Part shown: one piece after another, positions 15,201-23,560 of the stretch
Numbering within the stretch: position 1 is the first letter of the stretch
How the letters are laid out: each line of letters begins with the position of its first letter
NCBI GenBank assembly: GCA_003240735.1
Contig: QFNE01000016.1
Coordinates: 1 to 62,866 of the forward strand
DNA from: Paracoccus denitrificans
GTDB lineage: Bacteria; Pseudomonadota; Alphaproteobacteria; Rhodobacterales; Rhodobacteraceae
Direction: 5' to 3'
DNA length: 62,866 nt
The notes under the pieces: model-generated
Seen by the model: only the letters and a program-made list of their open reading frames with translations
The model's database searches: none
Told to the model about the DNA's origin: nothing
Translations under genes and position numbers: made by a program

Positions 15201-16031
15201 ATGAACTTACTGGAACTGCCGCTTACCTCGATCGAGGTGGGCCGTGACCGCGCACGCGAACTCGACGCCGCCTGGGCAGACGCTCTAGCGGCCATGATCG
15301 CACAGCAAGGGCTGATGCAACCGGTCGTCGTATGCCAAGCCGATGACGGCTATCGACTTGTCGCCGGACTACACCGGTTGGAAGCGACCCGCCTGTTAGG
15401 GCGCACAACCATCAATGCAACCGTCGTGGAAATGGATAGCGACGACACGGCGAAGCTGGCGGAGGTGATGGAGAACCTAGGGCGTTATGACCTTATCGCG
15501 CTCGATCGATGCCACCATCTGTACGAGTTGAAGCAAATATGGGAACGGAAGTATCCTCAATCTGCACATGGTAAGGCATCGTCAAAGAGCCAAAGTTTGG
15601 CTCTTTCCTCTGACAGCCTCGAGATCTTCGGTTTTGCCCGCGCAGTCGCGGACAAAATCGGCCTGTCGGCAAGCTCCATTAAAGCCGCCGTAAAAATCTG
15701 GACCGGCCTAGCGCCGCAGTCTCGTCAGCGTCTGCGGGGCACTGATCTCGCTCATAAGCAGACCGAGTTGAAAGCACTCTCGGACCTTCCGACGCCGCGC
15801 AAGCAGTGTGAGGTGCTAGATGCAGTCGAAAACCCAGATCTGCCCGAAGTCAGTAACGTCGCCCAAGCACTTGCCTATCTGAGCGGTGGTGTCAGGGAGG
15901 TCGCTGCCGAAAAGCAGTTTCAGACGGTGCGAAGCGCGTTCGCGAAACTGTCTGACCAGACGTTCGATATGGTCGTTTCGGCGGAAGCGGACCGAGTGAT
16001 CGCGTCTCTCAAGCGGCTGGGGAGGATCTGA
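15201..16031 (+). CDS. ParB/Srx-fold nuclease-like phage protein
   Basis: The amino-terminal ~100 residues are a ParB-type domain: PLTSIEVG, then ALAAMIAQQGLMQPVVVCQADDGYRLVAGLHRLEATRLLG, with the GxHR nucleotide-binding motif (AGLHRLEA), then AEVMENLGRYDL. The middle contains an HTH-like region around FARAVADKIGLSASSIKAAVKIW. Such proteins are common in early operons of Rhodobacterales Mu-like phages, but their job is unclear. Since ParB is a CTP-dependent DNA clamp, a DNA-organising or regulatory role is possible. The gene ends at 16031, overlapping the next start by one base. Confidence 0.8.
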   Translation: MNLLELPLTSIEVGRDRARELDAAWADALAAMIAQQGLMQPVVVCQADDGYRLVAGLHRLEATRLLGRTTINATVVEMDSDDTAKLAEVMENLGRYDLIALDRCHHLYELKQIWERKYPQSAHGKASSKSQSLALSSDSLEIFGFARAVADKIGLSASSIKAAVKIWTGLAPQSRQRLRGTDLAHKQTELKALSDLPTPRKQCEVLDAVENPDLPEVSNVAQALAYLSGGVREVAAEKQFQTVRSAFAKLSDQTFDMVVSAEADRVIASLKRLGRI

Positions 16032-16465
16032 TGCGGCACGTTTCTATGTCCTATGTCCTGCTCCATGTGTGCCTGTCGCGCGCGGTAGTCGATGATCCGG
16101 CCGGCCGTTGGGAGCGTCACCCCTTGTCCTTTTATGTCGCCATCGCGGGAATGGATTCCCCCGAAAATTGCTTGGATGATTTTATCGGCGAAGGCGAGGC
16201 AAAGCTGACCGGCTGGCGGATATTCTCGGAGCCGTCGCTTGAACCCGCCACTAACGACTATGTCCAGGAGGTCACCGGCTTCCAGCCCATTGTGCTGACC
16301 GCCGAGGCAGTGGCCTTCGCCCGCTCGATCTCGACGGAGCGGTTCCGGATCGCCGCCGAAGGGCCGGAGGTGTGGTCGGGCTATGGCAAGGTGCCGCAGG
16401 AACTGTTCGACCTCTTGGCCGACCCGCGCGTCCCTAACAGCGCCCATGCGGGCAAGGCAGACTGA
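16031..16465 (+). CDS. Hypothetical early phage protein
   Basis: This 144-residue protein is not recognised. It starts on the last base of the ParB-like gene's stop, in the same operon. The sequence is globular and mildly acidic, with PLSFYVAIAGMDSPENCLDDFIGEGEAKLTGW in the first half and AVAFARSISTERFRIAAEGPEVW in the second. It has no membrane segment and no nucleotide-binding motif. Its position between the ParB-like gene and the transposase module suggests an early accessory function. Confidence 0.6.
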   Translation: MRHVSMSYVLLHVCLSRAVVDDPAGRWERHPLSFYVAIAGMDSPENCLDDFIGEGEAKLTGWRIFSEPSLEPATNDYVQEVTGFQPIVLTAEAVAFARSISTERFRIAAEGPEVWSGYGKVPQELFDLLADPRVPNSAHAGKAD

Positions 16466-16467
16466 CC

Positions 16468-16935
16468 ATGTCCCGCCGGTTCCGCGACCCTCTGACCAAA
16501 GACCTTTTCGACTGGCAGCCCCCCCAGGTGGCTGTCGGGTATGGTCCAGAGGTCATGGGTCGCGGCCGGTTGGATAACCGCATTGCCCGCTCCATCAGTC
16601 AGGCTTTGCGTGACGCCAAGGACGATGGAAAATCTCGCGCCCAAGTGGCCCGATCAATGTCGGAATACCTCGGCCGATCAATCAGCGAAGCGATGCTGAA
16701 CAAGTGGTCATCGGAAGGCTCCGAAGATCACAGGATCCCCCTCGATGCCTTTATCGGCCTGGTCCATGCCACAGAGGTGCGGGCGTTGCTGGGGTTAGTG
16801 CCCGGCGAGTTCGGGCTGACTGTAGTCGAGGACGAATACGCCGAGCTGATCACGGATCAGCTTCTGGACGATCATCTCAAGGAAATGGAAGCGCTCAAAC
16901 TCGCGCGCGCCGCCCGCAGGAAAGCTCGCAGATGA
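16468..16935 (+). CDS. Hypothetical HTH-like early protein upstream of MuA
   Basis: This 155-residue protein has a central segment typical of short DNA-binding phage proteins found directly before MuA: LDNRIARSISQALRDAKDDGKSRAQVARSMSEYLGRSISEAMLNKW. Here QVARSMSEYLG and SEAMLNKW look like a helix-turn-helix. The carboxy end is charged and helical (LLDDHLKEMEALKLARAARRKARR). Its stop overlaps the transposase start (ATGA). It is probably a regulator or transposition accessory protein; no characterised homologue is recalled. Confidence 0.65.
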   Translation: MSRRFRDPLTKDLFDWQPPQVAVGYGPEVMGRGRLDNRIARSISQALRDAKDDGKSRAQVARSMSEYLGRSISEAMLNKWSSEGSEDHRIPLDAFIGLVHATEVRALLGLVPGEFGLTVVEDEYAELITDQLLDDHLKEMEALKLARAARRKARR

Positions 16936-19274
16936 ACAGCATGGTTCTGCCCCCAAACGCACCGAGCATACAAGAATTCTTCACTGCAGCCGAACTCGCC
17001 GAGCTGGCGAAGCGGTTAGGGTTTGCAGGATTTCCGCACAGCGAACGTGGTGTACGAAAAAGAGCAGAGGCCGACAGGTGGAATGAGTTGCCGCCATCAC
17101 GATGCCGCAAGCGCATTGGCGCGACTGGCGGCGGCGGCTTTGAGTATCACATCGCCTTGGTCCCCAGGCTGGAAAGCCTGCTCGCTGCAGAGCGATCGTT
17201 GCAGGATGGCAAGATCGCAAGTCACTCCGTTGTCGCTGTCAGGAAACTGCCGGCATGTGCAGCGGAAACAAGCGAAGGGCAACGTGCAGTTGCGAATGCC
17301 CGTGCGGAGGTCCTGAGCGCGATCAGGTCATATGCCAGCCGCTCGGGTATGAAATACAGCGCCGCCATTAAAGATTTTCTTCTCGCGCAGCAGGGACATG
17401 AGGCGTGGCTAACCGCATGTCGGCTGCGCGACACGCATGAATTCCTGACACACGGGCACAAGCTTGCGCTTGCCGAGGGTTCACCGATGACGTCGTTGCC
17501 GCCAGCTGACCGGCCGACAAAACGGCGGACCGACGATTCAAGGTTCCCATTCGGCTTTGGGATCGGGGAAGCGCTGCTGGCGAAAGCAAACAACCGGCCG
17601 CGCAAGGGCAGTGCGTTTCAGAAGGTCAGCCGGACAACGATATACGAATGGCTCAAGGCGTATGAGGAGCAGGGCGTCTCAGCTTTGGCGCCGACCGCTC
17701 CGAAGCAGAAGGAGCCGATCCCGGCAGACTTCTGGCGGTTCATGAATGCCTATGCCCGCCCTGCGAAACCCAAAATCAAAGAGGTGCATCGGAAGTACCT
17801 GGAAACGACACCTGCTGGCATCTCCCCCCTGTCCCTCAATCAGGTCGAGTACGTCCTGCGGGAAAAGCTGGACCATGTGCAGAAGAATAAGGGGCGCGAG
17901 GGCCGGTTGGCACTGCGTGCACGCATGGCTTACGTTTCGCGCGACACCAGCGACATCCTCCCTGGCACGATCTACGTGGGCGACGGTCACACGTTTGACG
18001 CCCGCATTGAGGACCCCAGCGGATCGCGGGCACCGATGCGCCCGGAGATCACCTGCATAATCGACGTCGCGTCCAGACGAGTGGTCGGCTTTGCGATCTC
18101 CCGCAAGGAGAACGTGATCGCGGTTACGGAAGCATTGCGGAACGCCTGTGTCGAGCACTGCGTCCCGGCAGTTGTCTATTTCGATAACGGGGCGGGCTAT
18201 AAAAACAAGCGCTTCGACGACCCCGGCAACGGTCTCATGGCCCGTCTCGATATTTCGAAGATGCATGCCCTTCCCTATGGATCGCAAGCCAAAGGGAATA
18301 TTGAGCGCACCCACCAAAGCATCTGGATCCCGTTTGCCCGTGAACTGCCAACCTATCTCGGCGAAGACATGGACAAAGAGGCTCGGATGAAAGTTGACAA
18401 GCAGGTCAAGCTTGATCGGCGCGAGTTCGGGTTTTCGAAGCTGCTTATGCCTTGGAACGACTTCTTTGCGGCGTGTCAGACCCGTGTCGAAGTCTACAAC
18501 GAACGGCCCCACAGCGAGTTGCCCCGGTTCGAAGACCCGTCAAGCGGACGCATGCGTCACATGTCGCCAAACGAATATTGGCGCTCGCATGTAGATCGGG
18601 GCTTCGAGCCGGTCTTGGTCGATCGGTTCACATCAGACGATCTCTTCAGGCCCTATGAGAAACGCAAGGTGAGCCGGAACCTCATCGAGCTATGGACCAA
18701 CGAGTATTTCCACGACGACCTAGGTCCTTACCACCAACAGGAAGTCTATGTCGGCTACGACTACAAGCAGGCTGACCGGGTCTGGGTCAGGGAAATCGAA
18801 CCGGTCACCCATGAGATGGGAAAGCTGATCTGCGTCGCAGAGTTCGGCGGCAACAAAGTCAGTTACATGCCTAAAACGTATCTCCAGGACGCGTTGGAGA
18901 AACGCGAAAGAGGACGGCTTAAGCGCAACGAGCAGAACCGCAACGTCATTCTCGACGAACAGCGTTCAACCCTGCTGCTGGACCACGAAGCGCCTGAAGT
19001 CGCCTCCTTTATCGATCTTTGCCCCGTCTCCGAGACCTCTCTGGAAACCCAGAAGATGATCGCAGTCGACAGTCCGACAATTCAGCGTCGCCGGACTTTT
19101 GAAAGCGATGAAGAGCTCGCTGTCTGGGCACTGGAGAACCCCCAAAACGTGTCGCCGAACCAAATTGCGGTTCTGCGGCGCTGCATCTCGAGCCCGTTCG
19201 GGTTGGAGAACCTTCGCGCAAACGGAGTCGACACGGAGGCGCTTCGAACCCTCCTCCGTGCCGCTGCCGCCTAA
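16932..19274 (+). CDS. MuA-type DDE transposase
   Basis: This 780-residue protein catalyses strand transfer of the phage ends. An amino-terminal winged-helix domain (residues 10-80, EFFTAAELAELAKRLG... HSERGVRKRAEADRW) corresponds to the MuA enhancer-binding domain. The catalytic DDE triad by alignment of motifs is D351 (VGDGHTFDA), D418 (VYFDNGAGYKN) and E458 (SQAKGNIERTHQ). These match MuA NGDGY, TIDN and QAKPVER. The carboxy-terminal region contains the Mu beta-barrel and a basic tail. The start is the ATG at 16932, overlapping the previous stop; longer open frame upstream lies inside that gene. The length is larger than MuA (663). Confidence 0.95.
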   Translation: MNSMVLPPNAPSIQEFFTAAELAELAKRLGFAGFPHSERGVRKRAEADRWNELPPSRCRKRIGATGGGGFEYHIALVPRLESLLAAERSLQDGKIASHSVVAVRKLPACAAETSEGQRAVANARAEVLSAIRSYASRSGMKYSAAIKDFLLAQQGHEAWLTACRLRDTHEFLTHGHKLALAEGSPMTSLPPADRPTKRRTDDSRFPFGFGIGEALLAKANNRPRKGSAFQKVSRTTIYEWLKAYEEQGVSALAPTAPKQKEPIPADFWRFMNAYARPAKPKIKEVHRKYLETTPAGISPLSLNQVEYVLREKLDHVQKNKGREGRLALRARMAYVSRDTSDILPGTIYVGDGHTFDARIEDPSGSRAPMRPEITCIIDVASRRVVGFAISRKENVIAVTEALRNACVEHCVPAVVYFDNGAGYKNKRFDDPGNGLMARLDISKMHALPYGSQAKGNIERTHQSIWIPFARELPTYLGEDMDKEARMKVDKQVKLDRREFGFSKLLMPWNDFFAACQTRVEVYNERPHSELPRFEDPSSGRMRHMSPNEYWRSHVDRGFEPVLVDRFTSDDLFRPYEKRKVSRNLIELWTNEYFHDDLGPYHQQEVYVGYDYKQADRVWVREIEPVTHEMGKLICVAEFGGNKVSYMPKTYLQDALEKRERGRLKRNEQNRNVILDEQRSTLLLDHEAPEVASFIDLCPVSETSLETQKMIAVDSPTIQRRRTFESDEELAVWALENPQNVSPNQIAVLRRCISSPFGLENLRANGVDTEALRTLLRAAAA

Positions 19275-19302
19275 TCAGAAGAAACGGAAAGAAGAACATA
19301 TC

Positions 19303-20079
19303 ATGAGAGCAGAGTTTATTCAAACGAGCAACTACAAGCGGTTCACCTCGGCGCTGACCCGGCTGGACGGACGCGGTGCCCTTGAAGCCTGCATGGTCGT
19401 CGTTGACGGCAAACCCGGCTTGGGCAAAACGGCGACAATGTCGCGCTGGACAGTCCAGACCGGCAGCATCTACCTGCGGGCGCAGCGTGGCTGGGATTAC
19501 AGCTGGTTCATCCAGGAGCTCTTGGCCGAGCTCTCGATCACCAACATACCGAGAGGCCGACGGGATCGTTTCAAACTGGTCATAGAACGGCTCAACGATC
19601 TTGCGACCGACGCCTTGATCGAAGGCAAGGCCTTCAGTCTTGTCGTGGACGAAGCTGACCTGATTTCAGGGAAGCCGGAGGTGATGGAAGCGATCCGGGG
19701 CATCTCTGATTTGCGTCACCTACCCACGATCCTCGTTGGAATGGGGAAGCTGCGCGACAACCTGCGCCGGTTTCCCCAGATCGAAAGCCGTGCACCCAAC
19801 AAGGTCGAGTTTCTGCCCGCGACGCGCGAAGACGCGGCCGCGCTGGTAAGAGGCCTCTGTGAGATTCCGGTCGCTGACGACCTGATTGAGTTCGTTTGGC
19901 GCCTGTCCAAAGGTTTTTCGCGTGAAATGGTGGAGGCGATCCGGGCGATTGAGCGCTTTGGCCAGCGGATAGACCTAGGACCTAACGGTGTCACGCACGC
20001 GGACATGGTGGGACAGGTCATCATGAACAACCGCGAGAATAGCAAGCCGATCATTGTGCCCGAGGTGGTTCATGGTTGA
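19303..20079 (+). CDS. MuB-type AAA+ transposition ATPase
   Basis: MuB selects target DNA and activates the transposase. The 258-residue protein has Walker A GKPGLGKT (residues 36-43), Walker B in FSLVVDEADLISGKPEVME, and a sensor-like segment LPTILVGMGKLRDNLRRFPQIESR. It lacks the amino-terminal HTH domain of Mu MuB (312 residues) and begins almost directly with the ATPase, more like TniB-type proteins. The ATG at 19303 follows GAAGAA and lies 28 bp after the transposase stop. The end overlaps the next gene. Confidence 0.92.
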   Translation: MRAEFIQTSNYKRFTSALTRLDGRGALEACMVVVDGKPGLGKTATMSRWTVQTGSIYLRAQRGWDYSWFIQELLAELSITNIPRGRRDRFKLVIERLNDLATDALIEGKAFSLVVDEADLISGKPEVMEAIRGISDLRHLPTILVGMGKLRDNLRRFPQIESRAPNKVEFLPATREDAAALVRGLCEIPVADDLIEFVWRLSKGFSREMVEAIRAIERFGQRIDLGPNGVTHADMVGQVIMNNRENSKPIIVPEVVHG

Positions 20080-20665
20080 TCGACATCACCCGGGTAAAGC
20101 GCCAACTGCGCTTCTTGATCTGCTGAAAGATGGTTCGTGTTGGACGGTCGAAGACTTGGTCGCGACGCTCGACCTGACGCGCCGGCAGATCGTGGACGCG
20201 GCGTCTAAGCTGTTCGAGCGCGGCTATCTCTTGCGGATGGGGCTGGGGTGCTATCAGCTGACTGACGCTGGCCTTAAAGCAGCTTCAGAGGGCGAGGTCA
20301 TCACGTCCGGTCCTCGGCGCCCTCATGGGAAGCTCCGCATTGTTCGCAACACAATTCGCGACAGGGCTTGGCGTTCAATGCGAACCCGTCAGCGGTTCAC
20401 GCTTGCCGAGTTGATCGCTGACGCCCGCACGGCGACAGACAAGGCCCCGGAAGACAGCATCGGACGCTATCTGCGCGCGCTGCGAAGCGCCGGCTTCGTC
20501 GCAGCCGCACCTCATCGCCTCCAAGGGTCCAGTGCGACGAGCAATGGTTTCAAACTTTGGTGCCTGAAGCGCAACACGGGGCCGAAGACGCCGGTTGTCC
20601 GCTCGGCCGTCTCGGCGATCCACGATCCTAACACCGGGGAGGACGTGCCGTGCGTCCGAGCCTAG
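20072..20665 (+). CDS. Winged-helix early phage protein
   Basis: This 197-residue protein has two winged-helix-like parts. The first, at residues 10-75, reads TALLDLLKDGSCWTVEDLVATLDLTRRQIVDAASKLFERGYL. The second, at about 100-155, reads MRTRQRFTLAELIADARTATDKAPEDSIGRYLRALRSAGFV. This pattern fits a DNA-binding regulator or replication accessory found after MuB in several alphaproteobacterial Mu-like phages. The start is ATG 20072, inside the end of the MuB gene. I do not recognise a characterised family. Confidence 0.7.
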   Translation: MVDRHHPGKAPTALLDLLKDGSCWTVEDLVATLDLTRRQIVDAASKLFERGYLLRMGLGCYQLTDAGLKAASEGEVITSGPRRPHGKLRIVRNTIRDRAWRSMRTRQRFTLAELIADARTATDKAPEDSIGRYLRALRSAGFVAAAPHRLQGSSATSNGFKLWCLKRNTGPKTPVVRSAVSAIHDPNTGEDVPCVRA

Positions 20666-21021
20666 GTCTTGCACTCCCAGATCCGGAATGGGTGACGCTC
20701 CTCAAAGCTGAGAGGAGCCGTGGAAAGAGTGTCAGCCAGATAGCCCGCGAAACTGGCATGGCGCGACCCTCTGTCTCGATGCTGATCAGCGACACATACC
20801 CTGCGCGCAGCCTCGATCTTGCAGCCGCGAAGCATGGTGCACGGATCGTACAGCTCTATCGCGATCAAGTGCTGTGCCCTCACCTCCACCGTGGGATCAG
20901 CACCGACGCGTGCCGCCAGTTTGCTGCGACGCCGATGTCCACGTCCAACCCCGACAAATTGCAGCACTGGGCGGCTTGCCGGCGGTGCTCTCTCAACCCT
21001 CTAACCGGAGAAGAAGAATGA
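20650..21021 (+). CDS. HTH protein with C-terminal Cys-rich motif
   Basis: This 123-residue protein starts at a GTG (20650) within the previous gene. The amino-terminal half is a helix-turn-helix (GKSVSQIARETGMARPSVSMLI, residues 24-45). The second half has Cys/His residues in a zinc-finger-like arrangement (VLCPHLHRGI ... CRQF ... AACRRCSLNP). The architecture is typical of a short phage DNA-binding protein; function unknown. The stop overlaps the next gene by four bases. Confidence 0.7.
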   Translation: MRPSLGLALPDPEWVTLLKAERSRGKSVSQIARETGMARPSVSMLISDTYPARSLDLAAAKHGARIVQLYRDQVLCPHLHRGISTDACRQFAATPMSTSNPDKLQHWAACRRCSLNPLTGEEE

Positions 21022-21329
21022 CCAACGCAAACGCCGATGTGCATACGTCTGCAGGTCCCGAAACTCAGAACTATGACGCCGCCATGATCCACGCGCGCGC
21101 CTGGGCTATGGTCGAGAAGGTCTTCGACAATGTCCCAGAGCGGATTGTGCTGCTCCACGCGGCGACAATGCTCAAAGCCTCTTTGGCATACTGCCAGCCC
21201 GACCCTGTCGGTGCTCTGGCGGCAATGCTTTCAGACGACAACCACGCTGCCTCTGAGATCCTGCGCGACGCGATGTCCGCGGCAACAATGACTGACGACC
21301 GGATCTCTCAATTCATCAGGGACAACTGA
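21018..21329 (+). CDS. Hypothetical phage protein
   Basis: This 103-residue protein starts inside the previous stop (ATGA). It is alpha-helical by composition, with AMIHARAWAMVEKVFDNVPERIVLLHAATMLKASLAYC in the middle, and acidic overall. No motif is recognised. It is followed one base later by the DUF3164 gene, and the operon continues. Confidence 0.6.
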   Translation: MTNANADVHTSAGPETQNYDAAMIHARAWAMVEKVFDNVPERIVLLHAATMLKASLAYCQPDPVGALAAMLSDDNHAASEILRDAMSAATMTDDRISQFIRDN

Positions 21330-21330
21330 T

Positions 21331-21993
21331 ATGACCACACAACCCAGTAATTTCCTTCCTGTCCCCATGCCAACCGGCCTTATCGAGGCGAATGGCGCGC
21401 TGTGGATGATGGACGGCGTCGGCAAACTGACGGCAATCGAGTCAATTCCTGCGCAAAAGAAGTTGCGCGACGAGCTGGTCAGAAAAGAATTCGGCTTTGC
21501 CTTGGCAATTTCGGATCAGATCAGCCGCTTCCGCGCCCATGTCATCAACAACCTTGAGGGCTTCGACGCTCTGATGGCTCAAGAGTATGGCGTCAAGGTC
21601 GGCGGCGAGAAGGGCAACCGTACCTATACCTCCTACGACGGCCTATGGCGGATCGAGGTCAAAGTTCAGCCTCGGATCGCGTTCGGTCCTGAAATGGGGG
21701 CGGCAAAGGCATTGTTCGACGAATGTATGCGCGAATGGTCTGAAGATACGCCGGCCGAGCTGCGCTCCATAGTAACCAACGCCTTCGACGTGGACCGTGA
21801 GGGTGCCATCAACCGGACTAACGTCCACATCCTATTGAACGTCGACAGCGCTGATGAACGCTTTCAGGAGGGTCAGCGTGCGCTTCGGGACGCAATGTAT
21901 GTCATCAGTTCGAAAGAATACGTGCGATTTTCGCGGCGCGCTTCGCATCGCGACAAATGGTCCGGAGTGACCATCGACTTGGCGAGTGCCTAG
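21331..21993 (+). CDS. DUF3164 family phage protein
   Basis: This 220-residue protein matches the DUF3164 family that is nearly universal in the early/middle operon of B3- and D3112-like transposable phages. Visible family features are ANGALWMMDGVGKLTAIESIPAQKKLRDELVRKE, the DALMAQEYGVKVGGEKGNRTYTSYDGLWRIEVKVQ core, and the LVSSADE-like NVDSADERFQEGQRALRDAM. Its function is not known. The ATG at 21331 is one base after the preceding stop. Confidence 0.82.
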   Translation: MTTQPSNFLPVPMPTGLIEANGALWMMDGVGKLTAIESIPAQKKLRDELVRKEFGFALAISDQISRFRAHVINNLEGFDALMAQEYGVKVGGEKGNRTYTSYDGLWRIEVKVQPRIAFGPEMGAAKALFDECMREWSEDTPAELRSIVTNAFDVDREGAINRTNVHILLNVDSADERFQEGQRALRDAMYVISSKEYVRFSRRASHRDKWSGVTIDLASA

Positions 21994-21995
21994 AA

Positions 21996-22640
21996 ATGAG
22001 TATTTCATTCTGGGCTGGCCGAGGCCGCACGGTCGATTTGATGAACGTGCAGCCTCATGATGTCGCTATGAGCGACCTGGGCGAGGCACTGGCCCGTCTG
22101 AACCGCTTCTCGGGCCGGACGTCCGAGACGTGGTCAGTCGCTGCGCACTCAGTTCTGGTCGAGAGGCTGTGTCCTCCTGAACTGGGACCTTGGGCGCTCC
22201 TCCACGATGCACATGAAACGTTCCTAGGCGACGTCACATCACCGGCCGTGGATTTCATCGCGAGAGTTGGACGTGTCCCCCAGCTTCACGACGGCATCGC
22301 AATGGCCAAAGGTCGCCTCGACCGCGCCATCGGGGCGGCGTGGGGCGTAGCCGTACGTTCAGTCAACGGATCACTGCGCCGTGCTGATCGCATCGCACTT
22401 CAGGCCGAGGCGATAATGTTTCTCGACGCGCAGCCCGTCCTCTTCGAGCCCAATGATGACGAAGACATCGACCGGGCAATCACGCTTCTGCGTGAGATGC
22501 CACTCGGGAGAGGCTGGCGCACCGATTGTGACCTGTGGATTGCCCGGGTCGAACACTATTCGCATTTGGGTTGGATGACACCGCCCAGTGCGATCCAACC
22601 TGCCGCTTACAGCGCGGCAGTTTTCCCCAAGGAGCACTGA
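21996..22640 (+). CDS. HD-domain phosphohydrolase (YfbR/5'-deoxynucleotidase-like)
   Basis: This 214-residue protein has the HD metal-binding pattern: H51 in SVAAHSVLVERL, H70-D71 in WALLHDAHETFLGDVTSP, and E74, with further acidic residues downstream. It resembles YfbR-type 5'-deoxyribonucleotidases, which hydrolyse dNMPs in the cytoplasm. Phages use such enzymes in nucleotide salvage or pool control; the role here is inferred. The start is ATG 21996, 3 bp after the DUF3164 stop; an upstream in-frame ATG would overlap that gene. The HU gene follows at once. Confidence 0.82.
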   Translation: MSISFWAGRGRTVDLMNVQPHDVAMSDLGEALARLNRFSGRTSETWSVAAHSVLVERLCPPELGPWALLHDAHETFLGDVTSPAVDFIARVGRVPQLHDGIAMAKGRLDRAIGAAWGVAVRSVNGSLRRADRIALQAEAIMFLDAQPVLFEPNDDEDIDRAITLLREMPLGRGWRTDCDLWIARVEHYSHLGWMTPPSAIQPAAYSAAVFPKEH

Positions 22641-22641
22641 A

Positions 22642-22914
22642 ATGAACTACAATAAGAGTGATCTGGTATCTGCCGTTGCCCACTCAACAGGTGTCAGCAA
22701 GAAGCAGGTGGACGAAATCCTGACAGCTACGCTCGATGTCATCGGCGAAGAAACGCGCGCAGGCAAATCCGTCAACCTGCTCGGTTTCGGTCGGTTTTCC
22801 GAGAAGCTGCGCGCCGCGCGGAATGCCCGCAACCCCCGGACTGGTGAAACTGTTGCAGTGCCGGAAAGCCGCGCCCTCATCTTCAAAGCGAGCAAGTCCC
22901 GAAAGTCGGATTGA
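22642..22914 (+). CDS. HU-family DNA-binding protein
   Basis: This 90-residue protein is a complete HU/IHF-family protein: MNYNKSDLVSAVAHSTGVSKKQVDEIL, the GFGRFSEKLRAARNARNPRTGE arm with the conserved RNPxTG DNA-kinking tip, and VPESRALIFKASK. Mu transposition needs host HU and IHF to bend the ends and the enhancer, so a phage-encoded HU may supply this. The ATG at 22642 follows AAGGAG. A hairpin lies immediately downstream. Confidence 0.92.
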   Translation: MNYNKSDLVSAVAHSTGVSKKQVDEILTATLDVIGEETRAGKSVNLLGFGRFSEKLRAARNARNPRTGETVAVPESRALIFKASKSRKSD

Positions 22915-22922
22915 ATTGCGAA

Positions 22923-22943
22923 ACCGGCCCTTTTGGGGCCGGT
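22923..22943 (+). terminator. Hairpin after HU gene
   Basis: ACCGGCCC (22923-22930) pairs perfectly with GGGCCGGT (22936-22943) with a 5-nt loop. There is no T run after it, so it is probably a pause or partial terminator between early and middle genes. Confidence 0.5.
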
Positions 22944-22990
22944 CGGCTGGGCGTGGTTGCCTAGTCCTGATGAGCAGCCGAGGTGTCATA

Positions 22991-23560
22991 ATGGTTTACA
23001 CGCTGAAGGACAGATCCGACGGACAAGTCGAGATCGTTTTTTCGCGCCCGGTTCTGGTTGGCGTGTTCCCTGAACGCAATGTCGCCCAGCGGATCTGCGC
23101 GTTCCTTGAGGCCGGCGAGCTAGCGATGCCGGATGATGAACCAGCCACGTTCGCGCGTGCGGCTGCAGACGTCGTCGCGGCGCAGGCCGAGGACATGAAT
23201 GAGCTGGCCGACGAGGTTGCCCCACGTCCGGTGGCGCGCAAGCATGCAGCCCGAAATCAGCTGCCGGCGCTGATTGACGAAAAGCCCCATCTAGCGGCTC
23301 AGAAATTCCCAGAACATCATAATCTGTCAGACGGGCAGATCACTGCCGCATTTGCCCGCATCCAGAACGGCGAGAAGATCCACGCTGTCGCAGTCGATTA
23401 CGGGCTGACGATGGGTCAGCTGCGCGGGATGTGGGCGAACCACAAGCGCAACTCGCAAAGGTTCATGGCATCCGCGGGCCAGCAGCCTTGCAGCCTGTGC
23501 GCAAAGCCGTTCACGCCGTCTCTGACCAACCCAGGCACATGCGCGCGGTGCAGCAAATGA
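22991..23560 (+). CDS. Hypothetical phage protein with C-terminal zinc ribbon
   Basis: This 189-residue protein is not recognised as a whole. Its last 25 residues form a CxxC...CxxC zinc ribbon (CSLCAKPFTPSLTNPGTCARC). Before that lies an HTH-like segment, LSDGQITAAFARIQNGEKIHAVAVDYGLTMGQLRGMW. The amino end (YTLKDRSDGQVEIVFSRPVLVGVFPERN) is beta-rich. The ATG at 22991 is chosen because AGGTG lies 6 bp upstream; another ATG exists at 22970. It overlaps the next gene by four bases. It is probably a DNA-binding regulator. Confidence 0.68.
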   Translation: MVYTLKDRSDGQVEIVFSRPVLVGVFPERNVAQRICAFLEAGELAMPDDEPATFARAAADVVAAQAEDMNELADEVAPRPVARKHAARNQLPALIDEKPHLAAQKFPEHHNLSDGQITAAFARIQNGEKIHAVAVDYGLTMGQLRGMWANHKRNSQRFMASAGQQPCSLCAKPFTPSLTNPGTCARCSK

